64,000 nucleotides of DNA from JAPPLG01 sp965199935. Lineage in GTDB: Bacteria > Bdellovibrionota > Bdellovibrionia > Bdellovibrionales > UBA1609. Made by a program: the position numbers and the translations under genes. Under the pieces are notes generated by a model that made no database searches, had not been told where the DNA came from, and saw only the letters and a program-made list of their open reading frames with translations. Where the stretch lies: contig CBDATD010000002.1 in the NCBI GenBank assembly GCA_965199935.1, positions 62,001 through 126,000 of the forward strand, read 5' to 3'. Below, in pieces: positions 7,594-15,245 of this stretch. Each line of letters starts with the position of its first letter. The first letter of the stretch is position 1.

Positions 7594-8547
7594 TCAGTTT
7601 TTAATATAGGCTTTTCCAGATTCTGTTAAAACTCTGCCCTTTGGACCTCTTTGTATAAAACCCTGCTGAACCAAAAATGGTTCATAGACGTCTTCTATGG
7701 TTCCTGTTTCTTCGTTGAGCGATGATGCTAGAGCATCAATCCCCACGGGGCCTGAGTTAAATTCTTTCTGCATAAGCTGAAGAATTTTTTTATCCATATA
7801 GGTCAGGCCTTTTTCATCAATCCCCAGATGGGTAAGTCCTTCATTTACTATTTGCTGATTGAGGGTTTTATAATTTTTGACTTCCATATAATCACGGATT
7901 CTTTTTAAAAGGCGGTTGGCGGTGCGGGGAGTGCCTCTGGATCTTTTTGCAATTTCCAAAGATCCATTTTCATCAATGTTTACATGAAGCAGCTGCGAAG
8001 ACCTTTTGATAATGTTTTTTAAAGAAGGTTCGTCATAATAAGATAGACGTTCGATAATGCCAAAGCGGTCTCTAAAAGGAGCCTTTAATAATCCTATCCT
8101 GGTGGTGGCTCCAATAAGAGTAAAAGGAGGGAGTTTGAAACGCACACTTTTTGCTCCCAGACCCTCTCCGGTCATCACGTCAATATAAAAATCTTCCATA
8201 GCTGTATAAAGGTATTCTTCAACGTCTTTGAGCAGGCGGTGAATTTCATCAATAAAAAGAACAGCCCCCTTTTGAATCGTTGTGATGAGAGCGGCCAGAT
8301 CTCCTTTTCTGCGAATAGCGGGACCCGTTGTGGAGCGAAAACCCACACCTTGTTCATGAGCAATTATTTGAGCTAAAGTGGTTTTGCCCAGCCCCGGCGG
8401 CCCTGAAAAAAGACAGTGGTCTAAAGGCTCTCCTCTTTTTTTAGAAGCTTTTAAGAAAATTTCCAATCTTTCTTTAATTTTTTCCTGCCCTGGAAAACTT
8501 TTAAAATCCAAAGGGCGAAGTGTTTCTTTTTTATTATCTAACGTCAA
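7594..8547 (-). CDS. ruvB: Holliday junction branch migration ATPase RuvB
   Basis: 317 residues, close to the family norm. Walker A is GPPGLGKTT near residue 50, Walker B is LFIDEIHRL, and sensor 1 is IGATTRIGLLKAPFRDRFG. The C-terminal winged helix ends near RGPKGRVLTESG. RuvB hexamers drive branch migration of Holliday junctions with RuvA. The gene follows ruvA by about 11 bp on the minus strand, so the two are cotranscribed. The frame is intact. Confidence 0.97.
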   Translation of the reverse strand: MTLDNKKETLRPLDFKSFPGQEKIKERLEIFLKASKKRGEPLDHCLFSGPPGLGKTTLAQIIAHEQGVGFRSTTGPAIRRKGDLAALITTIQKGAVLFIDEIHRLLKDVEEYLYTAMEDFYIDVMTGEGLGAKSVRFKLPPFTLIGATTRIGLLKAPFRDRFGIIERLSYYDEPSLKNIIKRSSQLLHVNIDENGSLEIAKRSRGTPRTANRLLKRIRDYMEVKNYKTLNQQIVNEGLTHLGIDEKGLTYMDKKILQLMQKEFNSGPVGIDALASSLNEETGTIEDVYEPFLVQQGFIQRGPKGRVLTESGKAYIKN

Positions 8548-8558
8548 TTCAAATCACC

Positions 8559-9125
8559 TTATAAATGCTGCAAAAGAGAGAGAGCCTGCCGAAGACCCTC
8601 TTTGGTTCCTTGTTTGGTATCAATTTTATCCAACACAGGACTCACTTCAACAGATCTAAAACCTAATCTTAAGAGTGCTGTGGAAATTTCATTTTTTGTT
8701 TGTTGACTTACAGAATCCTGCATGGGCTTTCTTATGGAAGGCCATTTGCCTTTTAAGGAGAGGATCATTTGCCCGGCTGTTTTTTTCCCAATTTTTGGCA
8801 ATTGGCAGAGTGCTGTGATGTCTTCAGATTCTATTTGTTCCATCAGTTGGGTGTAGGGGAGGGAAGATAAGATGCCTAAGGCTGACTTAGGCCCCACCCC
8901 GTTAATTCCAATCAGAGAAACAAAAACTTCTTTTTCCTTTTCGTCTAAAAAGCCGTAGAGAGAGAAAGTGTCTTCTCGGACGTGGGTGTAGATCCACAGT
9001 TCAATGTATTCACCTGTTTGAGGGTTTGCTGGAGTGAAAATTTCATAGCCTACGTTTTGCACATCCAAGATCAACCGGCCTCCCGGATAAGCGCTTATGA
9101 CAGTGCCTTTTAGATAAGCCAGCAT
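8559..9125 (-). CDS. ruvA: Holliday junction binding protein RuvA
   Basis: 188 residues. The N-terminal OB fold (AYLKGTVISAYPGGRLILDVQNVGYEIF) is followed by the two helix-hairpin-helix motifs (LIGINGVGPKSALGIL and LCQLPKIGKKTAGQMI). The C-terminal domain III, which binds RuvB, covers about 145-188. RuvA tetramers hold the Holliday junction. It is the first gene of ruvA-ruvB. Unusually for many proteobacteria, ruvC is not upstream but lies 2.5 kb away, beyond three unrelated genes. Confidence 0.96.
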   Translation of the reverse strand: MLAYLKGTVISAYPGGRLILDVQNVGYEIFTPANPQTGEYIELWIYTHVREDTFSLYGFLDEKEKEVFVSLIGINGVGPKSALGILSSLPYTQLMEQIESEDITALCQLPKIGKKTAGQMILSLKGKWPSIRKPMQDSVSQQTKNEISTALLRLGFRSVEVSPVLDKIDTKQGTKEGLRQALSLLQHL

Positions 9126-9432
9126 GGTTCGCCTCTGTGGATTTGTTGTACAGAGAAGATCATTTTAAAGCGGCTTTTGTTTTTGAATTTGATTCATAAC
9201 GCCTTCAATAGTCTATCACTTAATTATACTTTCCATCATTTTTCTGTTGAGTTATTTATGTTAAGCCAGACTAAAGAAAGCCGGGCCGCTGTTGAAAAAA
9301 AAGAAATATTATATTGGACCCTTTGGAAATGTAGTTTTTTTATGGACTCAGCTGGCAAAAAAAGCAGTAAGATGTTGAAAATCTTTTAATAAATCTGGAC
9401 AATACTCCGAAAATATCGGATAATTTCGGATT
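9126..9432. other. Intergenic gap before DUF4143 ATPase
   Basis: About 300 bp between divergent ruvA and the ATPase gene. A 70-codon open frame (9177-9389) has no ribosome site or protein-like composition and is not called. The right end carries the inverted repeats described at 9412-9442. Confidence 0.5.
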
Positions 9433-9442
9433 ATGATCCGAA
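9412..9442 (+). promoter_or_regulatory. Palindromes overlapping the ATPase start codon
   Basis: TTCGGAT (9425-9431) and ATCCGAA (9436-9442) form a perfect 7-bp inverted repeat whose 4-nt centre, TATG, contains the ATG start (9433-9435). Just upstream is TCCGA-aaata-TCGGA. A repressor bound here, or an RNA hairpin presenting the start codon in its loop, would control initiation directly. Confidence 0.45.
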
Positions 9443-10590
9443 GACTGCCAGAACTAGCGCCCCGCCGGAGCTTCTTTCTTTTTGGAGCGAGAGGCACAGG
9501 TAAAACCACCCTTATATTGAAACGATACCAATCTCAAAACACTTTGTGGATTGACTTGCTTTCTTATGAAGAAGAAGAAAAGTTTTCTCAAAACCCAGAT
9601 GAACTCATATTTATTTTAAATCAAAAAAGATACAATGCTGTTGTTATTGATGAAATTCAAAAAATACCAAAACTGTTAGATGTTGTGCAAAAAATAATGA
9701 GAGAAAAGACCCGTATTCAATTCATCCTCACGGGGTCTTCAGCCCGCCGCCTCAAACGAGGTTCAGCTAATCTATTAGCCGGTAGAGCTATTCAATATTA
9801 TCTCTTCCCCTTTTCTGTTTTTGAATTGAATTCAGCATCCTCCATGTCTAGTATTTTAGAGTATGGAACGCTCCCTGAAGTGTGGAATATAAAATCAAAA
9901 TTAGAGAAAGAGGAATTTCTTAAAAGCTATGTTCAAACTTATTTGAAAGAGGAAGTTTTATCTGAACAAATTATTAGAAAACTGCCTCCCTTCAGAAATT
10001 TTTTGCCGATAGCGGCTCAGCAGAACGGACAACCTGTCAATTACTCTAGTATTGCTCAAGACATAGGAACAGATGATAAAACAGTTAAAAACTACTTTTC
10101 TATTTTAGAGGATACTCTGTTGGGATTTTTTCTCCCTTATTATCATAAATCTGTCCGCAAACAGCAAAGGCAGTCTCCTAAATTTTATTTTTTTGATACT
10201 GGAGTTAAAAGGGCTTTGGAAAAACAATTGAATCTACCGTTAACAGCAGGCACATACTCTTATGGACAAGCTTTTGAACATAGAGTTCTCTTGGAGTGTT
10301 TTTACCTTAATGAGTATCTCAGAAAGGATTTCAGTTTTTATTATTTGAGAACAAAAGAGCAAAATGAGATAGACCTTATAATAGAGAGACCCGGGAAAAA
10401 AGATATTTTGATAGAAATAAAATCGACTTTGCGTGTTCAAAAAAAACATATAAACTCTTTGCTTCGATTCCAAAGAGATTGGCCGGTCTCATGTACAGCA
10501 CAAGTTTGGTCTAGAGAAAAAACAGCTAAAAAGATTGAAGATGTTTGCTGTCTATTTTGGAGAGAGGCTCTTCATTCTCTCTTTTTTTAA
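9433..10590 (+). CDS. AAA_14/DUF4143 ATPase with PD-(D/E)xK-like domain
   Basis: 385 residues. Walker A is GARGTGKTT at 18-26 and Walker B is NAVVIDEIQK near 72. Next comes the ILTGSSARRLKRG motif typical of this family. The C-terminal DUF4143 region has FFDTGVKRAL and then EIDLIIERPGKKDILIEIKS, which matches a PD-(D/E)xK nuclease-like core. These proteins are widespread, are often found in many copies per genome, and their role is not settled. It sits alone between ruvA and minus-strand genes and appears mobile. A truncated relative lies at 3558-3776. Confidence 0.85.
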   Translation: MIRRLPELAPRRSFFLFGARGTGKTTLILKRYQSQNTLWIDLLSYEEEEKFSQNPDELIFILNQKRYNAVVIDEIQKIPKLLDVVQKIMREKTRIQFILTGSSARRLKRGSANLLAGRAIQYYLFPFSVFELNSASSMSSILEYGTLPEVWNIKSKLEKEEFLKSYVQTYLKEEVLSEQIIRKLPPFRNFLPIAAQQNGQPVNYSSIAQDIGTDDKTVKNYFSILEDTLLGFFLPYYHKSVRKQQRQSPKFYFFDTGVKRALEKQLNLPLTAGTYSYGQAFEHRVLLECFYLNEYLRKDFSFYYLRTKEQNEIDLIIERPGKKDILIEIKSTLRVQKKHINSLLRFQRDWPVSCTAQVWSREKTAKKIEDVCCLFWREALHSLFF

Positions 10591-10601
10591 AATAAACTTC
10601 A

Positions 10602-11090
10602 TTATCGGACTCCTCTTGAACTTTTTTCAGCACCCTTGCTCCTTCTGCTGTCATCAGAAGAAGGAAGAGGAGGTGAAGACGGCCGAGCTATCACAATATT
10701 CGGGTCTGTTACGCAGTCCATAGCGTCTTTAGGACACGCCCCCTTCACTGCAAGACATGCTATGGTTGAGTCTGCATAGGGGTTAAGGCACGTGACCCTA
10801 GCAATACATTTCGGACCGAAAACTTTCGTACATGCCGGTGGATACGTTACAAGGGTTCGTTGGTGATGATATTTGCAATTAATGTGCTCGTTGTCACTTG
10901 AAGGAGCAATAATCATCTGCGTACCCTCAATATATGTGCAGTCTTTGTACTGATGTACAGGCAGAGCCAGTTGTTTTTTAGCCTTCTCTGATAAATCTGA
11001 AGGCGGTTCCCCGCGCCGTGCATCTGGCGGTGTTTCGGCTTGAATGAACGAACAAAACATAAAAGGCAACAGCAAGAATAAACTTTTCAT
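10602..11090 (-). CDS. Small Cys-containing exported protein
   Basis: 162 residues from the ATG at 11090. An upstream in-frame ATG at 11111 would add a charged MMKDGGI before the signal peptide and is less likely. MKSLFLLLPFMFCSFIQA is a signal peptide. The mature part has about eight Cys spaced as if for disulphides (CTYIEG, CKYHH, ACTKVFGPKC, TCLNPY, ACLAVKGAC, DCV) and a Ser/Pro/Arg-rich tail. No family is recognised. It follows the next gene on the minus strand, with ends about 18 bp apart, so the two may be cotranscribed. Confidence 0.6.
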   Translation of the reverse strand: MKSLFLLLPFMFCSFIQAETPPDARRGEPPSDLSEKAKKQLALPVHQYKDCTYIEGTQMIIAPSSDNEHINCKYHHQRTLVTYPPACTKVFGPKCIARVTCLNPYADSTIACLAVKGACPKDAMDCVTDPNIVIARPSSPPLPSSDDSRRSKGAEKSSRGVR

Positions 11091-11107
11091 AATCCCTCCA
11101 TCCTTCA

Positions 11108-11452
11108 TCAATCAGCTAGATTTTTTTGAAGCTTCCTTATTTTAGAATGATCTTTTTTTGCTTTTTCCTGTAAAGTTTTCATATAATCCATGAATCTTCC
11201 TGTTTCCAGAACTGCAGAAACACATTGGCCTGTTTGCATTTTAAAGTGCTTTGGAATAGATGCTCTCGGTACTGTGATTTTTCCTTTTCCTTTTTTGTCT
11301 TCATGCGAAAGTGTCACTGTTTTGCCGTCATATCGAATGATTTTTCCAAGAACTTCCACCGAAGGTCCGACTGCTGAAAAAACAAACTGAGGCCACAAAA
11401 GAAAAAAAAACAGCTTTATAATTTTACTCACCCCAAGAGGAGAATGTACCAT
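11108..11452 (-). CDS. Small exported protein with SH3-like look
   Basis: 114 residues. A hydrophobic N-terminal segment (IIKLFFFLLWPQFVFS) serves as signal peptide or anchor. The mature segment LGKIIRYDGKTVTLSHEDKKGKGKITVPRASIP resembles a small beta-barrel of PilZ or SH3-like type, followed by a basic coil. The family is not recognised. The upstream region on the minus strand contains a G8 tract. Confidence 0.5.
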   Translation of the reverse strand: MVHSPLGVSKIIKLFFFLLWPQFVFSAVGPSVEVLGKIIRYDGKTVTLSHEDKKGKGKITVPRASIPKHFKMQTGQCVSAVLETGRFMDYMKTLQEKAKKDHSKIRKLQKNLAD

Positions 11453-11642
11453 ACAGGGAGTATGTTACAGAAGTTTCAGTTTCACAATTTTTTTATTTCC
11501 ACCCCCCCCTTCTAGATAAAAGTCTGTATAGAATGCAGTCATCATTTTGATTATCTAGACTTTATTCCTGGATAGAAAGGAAAAACAATTACAAGAAGGA
11601 GCGTATTGTATCATTCATGAGGAGGCAGAGTTTTTTGATGTT

Positions 11643-12158
11643 CTAAGATGATCCTGCAGAGGAGAGCATGGGGGACTGCAAATATTGAGTTTGACAGGAA
11701 TAAGCATGGCAGAGGGCTGAGGCCAAAGCATCAGATTGATCCAGAGAGATTAAGTTTTCTATTTTTAAAATATTTTTCACCATTGTTGAAACACTTTCTT
11801 TGGAGGCAGAGCCTGTTCCTGCAACTGATTTTTTAATCACTCGTGTTTCGTATTCAAAAACTTTGCATGAATTTTTATAGGCATTCAGAACAGCGATGCT
11901 GAAAGCCTGCCCAAGAATGAAAGAACTTTTTGGGTTTTTTCCAAGAAAAACTTTCTCTATAGCAAGATGATCTGGATTGTATTTTTGAAAAATATTTTGC
12001 AGTTTTTGATCAAGTTCGAAAACTCTTTCGCCAAGAGATTTTTTGGATGAGCTTAGCACACCGGAGCCTATCTGTGTGATTGTATTTGGACAAACAGACA
12101 CGACACCGTAGCCCATATTGAGGGTGCCTGGGTCCAGCCCCATTATATTTATTTTCAT
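11643..12158 (-). CDS. ruvC: Holliday junction resolvase RuvC
   Basis: 171 residues, the usual size. The RNase H-like active site is visible: Asp in IMGLDPGTLNMGYG near residue 8, Glu in LAIEKVFLGKN near 68, and the C-terminal pair in SLDQSDALASALCHA near 140. RuvC cuts Holliday junctions symmetrically in the RuvABC complex. It stands apart from ruvAB, separated by a mobile-looking ATPase and two small exported proteins. The frame is intact. Confidence 0.96.
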   Translation of the reverse strand: MKINIMGLDPGTLNMGYGVVSVCPNTITQIGSGVLSSSKKSLGERVFELDQKLQNIFQKYNPDHLAIEKVFLGKNPKSSFILGQAFSIAVLNAYKNSCKVFEYETRVIKKSVAGTGSASKESVSTMVKNILKIENLISLDQSDALASALCHAYSCQTQYLQSPMLSSAGSS

Positions 12159-12620
12159 TTTGAGAAATATATCAGCAGTTGCAGATATTATCCTTTTATT
12201 TTTTGAAGAAATGATATTTTTACACTCTATAGTCCTGCAGCTCCCTTTTTTATTTTGCAGAAAAGGGGAGTGGACTTCAGCAAAACAGCCGGCCTCTACT
12301 TTCGCAGAGGCGGTGTATGTACGATGGCGGCGTAAATACAGAAATGATAAGTGATGCGTTCAGTATTTGAATCTAGGGGGGCGAAACGATGAAGTGATAT
12401 ATGTAGAAAGGCTGGGGGACGGAGCTGTAAACGAGTTCGACTTTACAGTTGAACGGCAAAGAAGAAAAAAGCGATGTGTCAAGTTGTTTTTTGCAGGCTT
12501 TTTTTGTCTTTTTAAACAGAAGTTTTGATAGCGTGCTTAATTGTGCTGAAGAGGGCTAAAATAGTGATGAATTTATTTTGAATTTGAAGTAAAAATATTT
12601 TTAGCTGCGGGAGGGTGTTT
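12159..12620. other. Intergenic region with hairpin and repeat
   Basis: Gap between divergent ruvC and the TPR gene. A hairpin, CTCCCTTTT (from 12241) with AAAAGGGGAG (to 12270), is followed by a GC-rich dispersed repeat at about 12300-12342. That repeat has a relative on the other strand at 34491-34534. No gene is evident. Confidence 0.45.
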
Positions 12621-13289
12621 ATGGATACTGCTTCAAGTTTTATAGATTATGGTTTGAAGGTTTTGCATAAAAATCCAGACTCAATAATATTTGCTCCTTT
12701 GGCTTCTGCTTACCGCAGGCAGGGTTCATTTCAAAAAGCTTTGAATATGTGTGAGTTAGGTTTAGAGAAGCATCCTCAATATGCTCAGGGCCACGCTGTT
12801 TTGGGATGTATTTATTTGAATCTGAAGAGGTATAGCGAGTCTATCACAGCCTTTGAGAGGGCTTTGGATTTGGAGCCGGGTCATTTGTTGTCTTTGAGGT
12901 ATTTGATCGGCCTTTACATAAGATTTAAAGATGTGAAAAAGCTTTTGCGTATTTATGAAACTTTGCTCATTTACAGTCCTCAATCTGTACATGTACAGGA
13001 TATGATAGATAAGATTCATTCAGCGCATTTAGAGGATTATGGTTATTTTTCTGAGAAGTCTTTGGAGGAGGCGGCAGAAGAGTTGTCACAGAGAGAATTA
13101 AATCAGAAGCCGTTGATTCGTCCATTAAAGTGTAAAGCTGTTGAGGAGGAGCCTGAAAAATTGGATCAAATACTGAATCCTGTTTCGCGCGTTTCTCAAA
13201 AGAAAATCTTTCCGTCTGCACAGGCTGAGAGGGAGAGGAGGCTGAAAATATTAAGGGGATTGATCCGCCGGGTGAATTCATTTTTGTGA
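12621..13289 (+). CDS. TPR repeat protein upstream of efp
   Basis: 222 residues from ATG 12621, chosen because GGGAGGG at 12609-12615 is well spaced (a GTG at 12615 is also open). TPR motifs cover about residues 5-135, for example KALNMCELGLEKHPQYAQGH followed by AVLGCIYLNLKRYSE. The C-terminal third is charged, with no fold visible. There is no signal peptide. TPRs mediate protein binding, and the partner is unknown. It ends 13 bp before efp and is probably cotranscribed with it. Confidence 0.75.
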   Translation: MDTASSFIDYGLKVLHKNPDSIIFAPLASAYRRQGSFQKALNMCELGLEKHPQYAQGHAVLGCIYLNLKRYSESITAFERALDLEPGHLLSLRYLIGLYIRFKDVKKLLRIYETLLIYSPQSVHVQDMIDKIHSAHLEDYGYFSEKSLEEAAEELSQRELNQKPLIRPLKCKAVEEEPEKLDQILNPVSRVSQKKIFPSAQAERERRLKILRGLIRRVNSFL

Positions 13290-13302
13290 TTTATCGGAGA
13301 GA

Positions 13303-13878
13303 ATGAGAATGTACGGTACAAGTGATTTTAAAAAAGGTTTAAAGATTTTGGTGAAGGGTCAGCCTTTTGTTATTATTGATTTTCAGCATGTGAAGCCGGG
13401 GAAGGGAAACCAATTTACACGCACGAAATTAAAAAATTTGATCACTGGCTCCAACTTGGATCTCACAGTGCGTTCCGGCGAGAAATTTAAAGTTCCTGAT
13501 ATTACATATAAGGAGATGTCTTTTTTGTATAAAGAGGGGGATCATTTTTATTTTATGGATGTATCTAGTTACGAACAAGTTTCGGTGCATCGGGGCGTTG
13601 TGGATTCTGCAGTTCATTTTTTAAAAGGGGATATGCGGGTTTCTGTTTGTTTGTATGAGGGGAATGTCATTAGTATTGAGCTTTCGAAGTCGGTTGTTTT
13701 AAGGGTGAAAAAGACAGATCCTGGATTTAAGGGAAACACGGTTTCAAATACTTTTAAGCCGGCGGAATTGGAGACAGGGTTTTCTCTTCAAGTGCCTTTG
13801 CATATTAATGAGGGTGACTATGTGAAAGTGAACACGAGTGACGGTGTTTATGTGGAGAGGGTTCAGCAGTCTTCTTAG
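13303..13878 (+). CDS. efp: Translation elongation factor P
   Basis: 191 residues, the standard length. The N-terminal KOW-like domain contains FQHVKPGKGNQFTRTKLKNL, in which the Lys after PG is the site modified in many bacteria. It is followed by the two OB domains, ending in EGDYVKVNTSDGVYVERV. EF-P relieves ribosome stalling at polyproline. Either ATG 13303 or ATG 13309 could start the protein. GGAGAG just upstream favours the first or second almost equally, and family comparison fits 13309 slightly better. Confidence 0.96.
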   Translation: MRMYGTSDFKKGLKILVKGQPFVIIDFQHVKPGKGNQFTRTKLKNLITGSNLDLTVRSGEKFKVPDITYKEMSFLYKEGDHFYFMDVSSYEQVSVHRGVVDSAVHFLKGDMRVSVCLYEGNVISIELSKSVVLRVKKTDPGFKGNTVSNTFKPAELETGFSLQVPLHINEGDYVKVNTSDGVYVERVQQSS

Positions 13879-13993
13879 TTTTTATTTGGGGCTGATTTGT
13901 TTAGGCGTTGGGTTGGTTTACAGCCGGCTGAGTCGGTCTGTTTTTTTATGGGGAGCTGTTGGGGGGGTTTTGTGGTAAAATGGTGATTTTGTG

Positions 13994-14064
13994 GGTGGCG
14001 TGGCCGAGTGGTTAGGCAGCGGACTGCAAATCCGCGTACATCGGTTCAACTCCGGTCGCCACCT
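13994..14064 (+). tRNA. tRNA-Cys (GCA)
   Basis: A full cloverleaf can be drawn. The acceptor is GGTGGCG with CGCCACC, the D-arm contains GGCCGAGTGGTTAGGC, the anticodon stem is GCGGA/TCCGC with loop CTGCAAA (anticodon GCA), and the T-loop is TTCAACT. CCA is not encoded. TAAAAT at about 13975 is a possible -10. Confidence 0.92.
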
Positions 14065-14139
14065 CAAATTCTGTCACATCCCAATAAAAATAAAAGAAGG
14101 CTGTAAGTCTTCTTTTATTTTTATCGAGGCAGAATTTGA
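14064..14139 (+). terminator. Terminator behind tRNA-Cys within a longer palindrome
   Basis: A perfect 16-bp stem (14084-14099 with 14109-14124, loop 9 nt) ends in an A/T-rich run and should terminate in both directions. Outside it, TCAAATTCTG (14064-14073) pairs with CAGAATTTGA (14130-14139), so the palindrome extends to the last base of the tRNA. Confidence 0.75.
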
Positions 14140-14512
14140 CTGAGCGAGCGGCTTGTGTTGAATGCGTAAGCATTTAATACAAGACAGAAAAACACAGTTT
14201 TTCTGAGCGAGTGAAGATAAAGGGCTGTGAGTGTTTGCAGAGGATTTGAGAAGGAGAGGCTGTAAGTCTTCTTTTATTTTTATCGAGGCAGAATTTGACT
14301 GAGCGGGCGGCTTGTGTTGAATGCGTAAGCATTTAATACAAGACAGAAAAACACAGTTTTTCTGAGCGAGTGAAGATAAAGGGCTGTGAGTGTTTGCAGA
14401 GGATTTGAGAAGGAGAGGCTGTAAGTCTTCTTTTATTTTTATCGAGGCAGAATTTGACTGAGCGGGCGGCTTGTGTTGAATGCGTAAGCATTTAATACAA
14501 GACAGAAAAACT
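14101..14512. repeat. 159-bp tandem repeat, 2.6 copies, behind tRNA-Cys
   Basis: Copies start at 14101, 14260 and 14419 and are nearly identical; one visible change is GAGCGAGCGG versus GAGCGGGCGG. Each contains the right terminator arm and two hairpins. Hairpin A is CTTGTGTT (14152-14159) plus AATGC-gtaa-GCATT plus AATACAAG (14176-14183). Hairpin B is CAGAAAAA-cacag-TTTTTCTG (14185-14205). The third copy breaks off inside hairpin B. No reading frame is conserved. Confidence 0.85.
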
Positions 14513-14586
14513 GTTCAACCGAAGATGTTTGGATCATTTTTAAAATGATTTGCTATTTTGTTTAAACAGCGTCAAACTATGGGAAT

Positions 14587-15111
14587 ATGGTTCAGAATCC
14601 GAAAATTTTAATCTTTCTTTCAGCGGCGGCGCTGTCTGTGTTTTTCTTCTGGCCGGAAAGTGATGAAAAATACTTGAAAAAATCCACATTAAAAATGATT
14701 GACCTGCTGGTTTCTCCTCTAGATTCTTCCGATATGTCGTCTCTTGTGGGGCGGGTGAGGAAGGTGGTTGAGCCTTTGCACTTTTCGGTTCAATTCGAGG
14801 TTTCTCAAAACGGCCGAGTGCTTTTCAAGAGGGAATCTGCGGCGGATTTGCGTTCTCTTACGGGAATGTATTTTAAAAGTGAGGGCAGGCTGGCGCTGAA
14901 AAATGTAAAAGAAGAAAATTTGACCGTTCAGCTTTCAGAAGAAAATGGAAAATCAGCTCAGGTTAATTTTTCAATTACTGGTCAATCACAGAGCAGGCCG
15001 CTGAGCTGCCGGGTGCGAATAGATTGGAAATACGAAAAAGACTGGAGGATTTACCACATAAGAGCTTTTGACTGTCAGGGAATTCAGGCTCTTGACGGCG
15101 GTACAATATAG
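14587..15111 (+). CDS. Membrane-anchored hypothetical protein
   Basis: 174 residues. One N-terminal membrane segment (ILIFLSAAALSVFFFWP) is followed by a periplasmic part with alternating hydrophobic strands and two Cys (LSCRVRI and AFDCQG). No family is recognised. It precedes the LysM gene by 134 bp in the same direction. The start ATG follows GGGAATATGG, a weak ribosome site. Confidence 0.5.
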   Translation: MVQNPKILIFLSAAALSVFFFWPESDEKYLKKSTLKMIDLLVSPLDSSDMSSLVGRVRKVVEPLHFSVQFEVSQNGRVLFKRESAADLRSLTGMYFKSEGRLALKNVKEENLTVQLSEENGKSAQVNFSITGQSQSRPLSCRVRIDWKYEKDWRIYHIRAFDCQGIQALDGGTI

Positions 15112-15245
15112 ATAAAAGTCTTGAAAAGCGGCTATTTTTTAAACAGTTTTTGAAAAATATTTTTTTAAAAAATTGATTTTTGGTCTCTTGCAAATATGAA
15201 AGTTTTCCTAGTGAAATTTGAAATCAATTAGGGTTTAATGAAAGG

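Noticed and set aside
9177..9389. 70-codon open frame between ruvA and the ATPase
   Set aside because: No ribosome site, no domain, odd composition. It lies in a promoter-like gap.
14101..14512. CRISPR array
   Set aside because: The 159-bp units are head-to-tail with no unique spacers. The same holds for the 202-bp units at 26161 and the coding 45-bp repeats.
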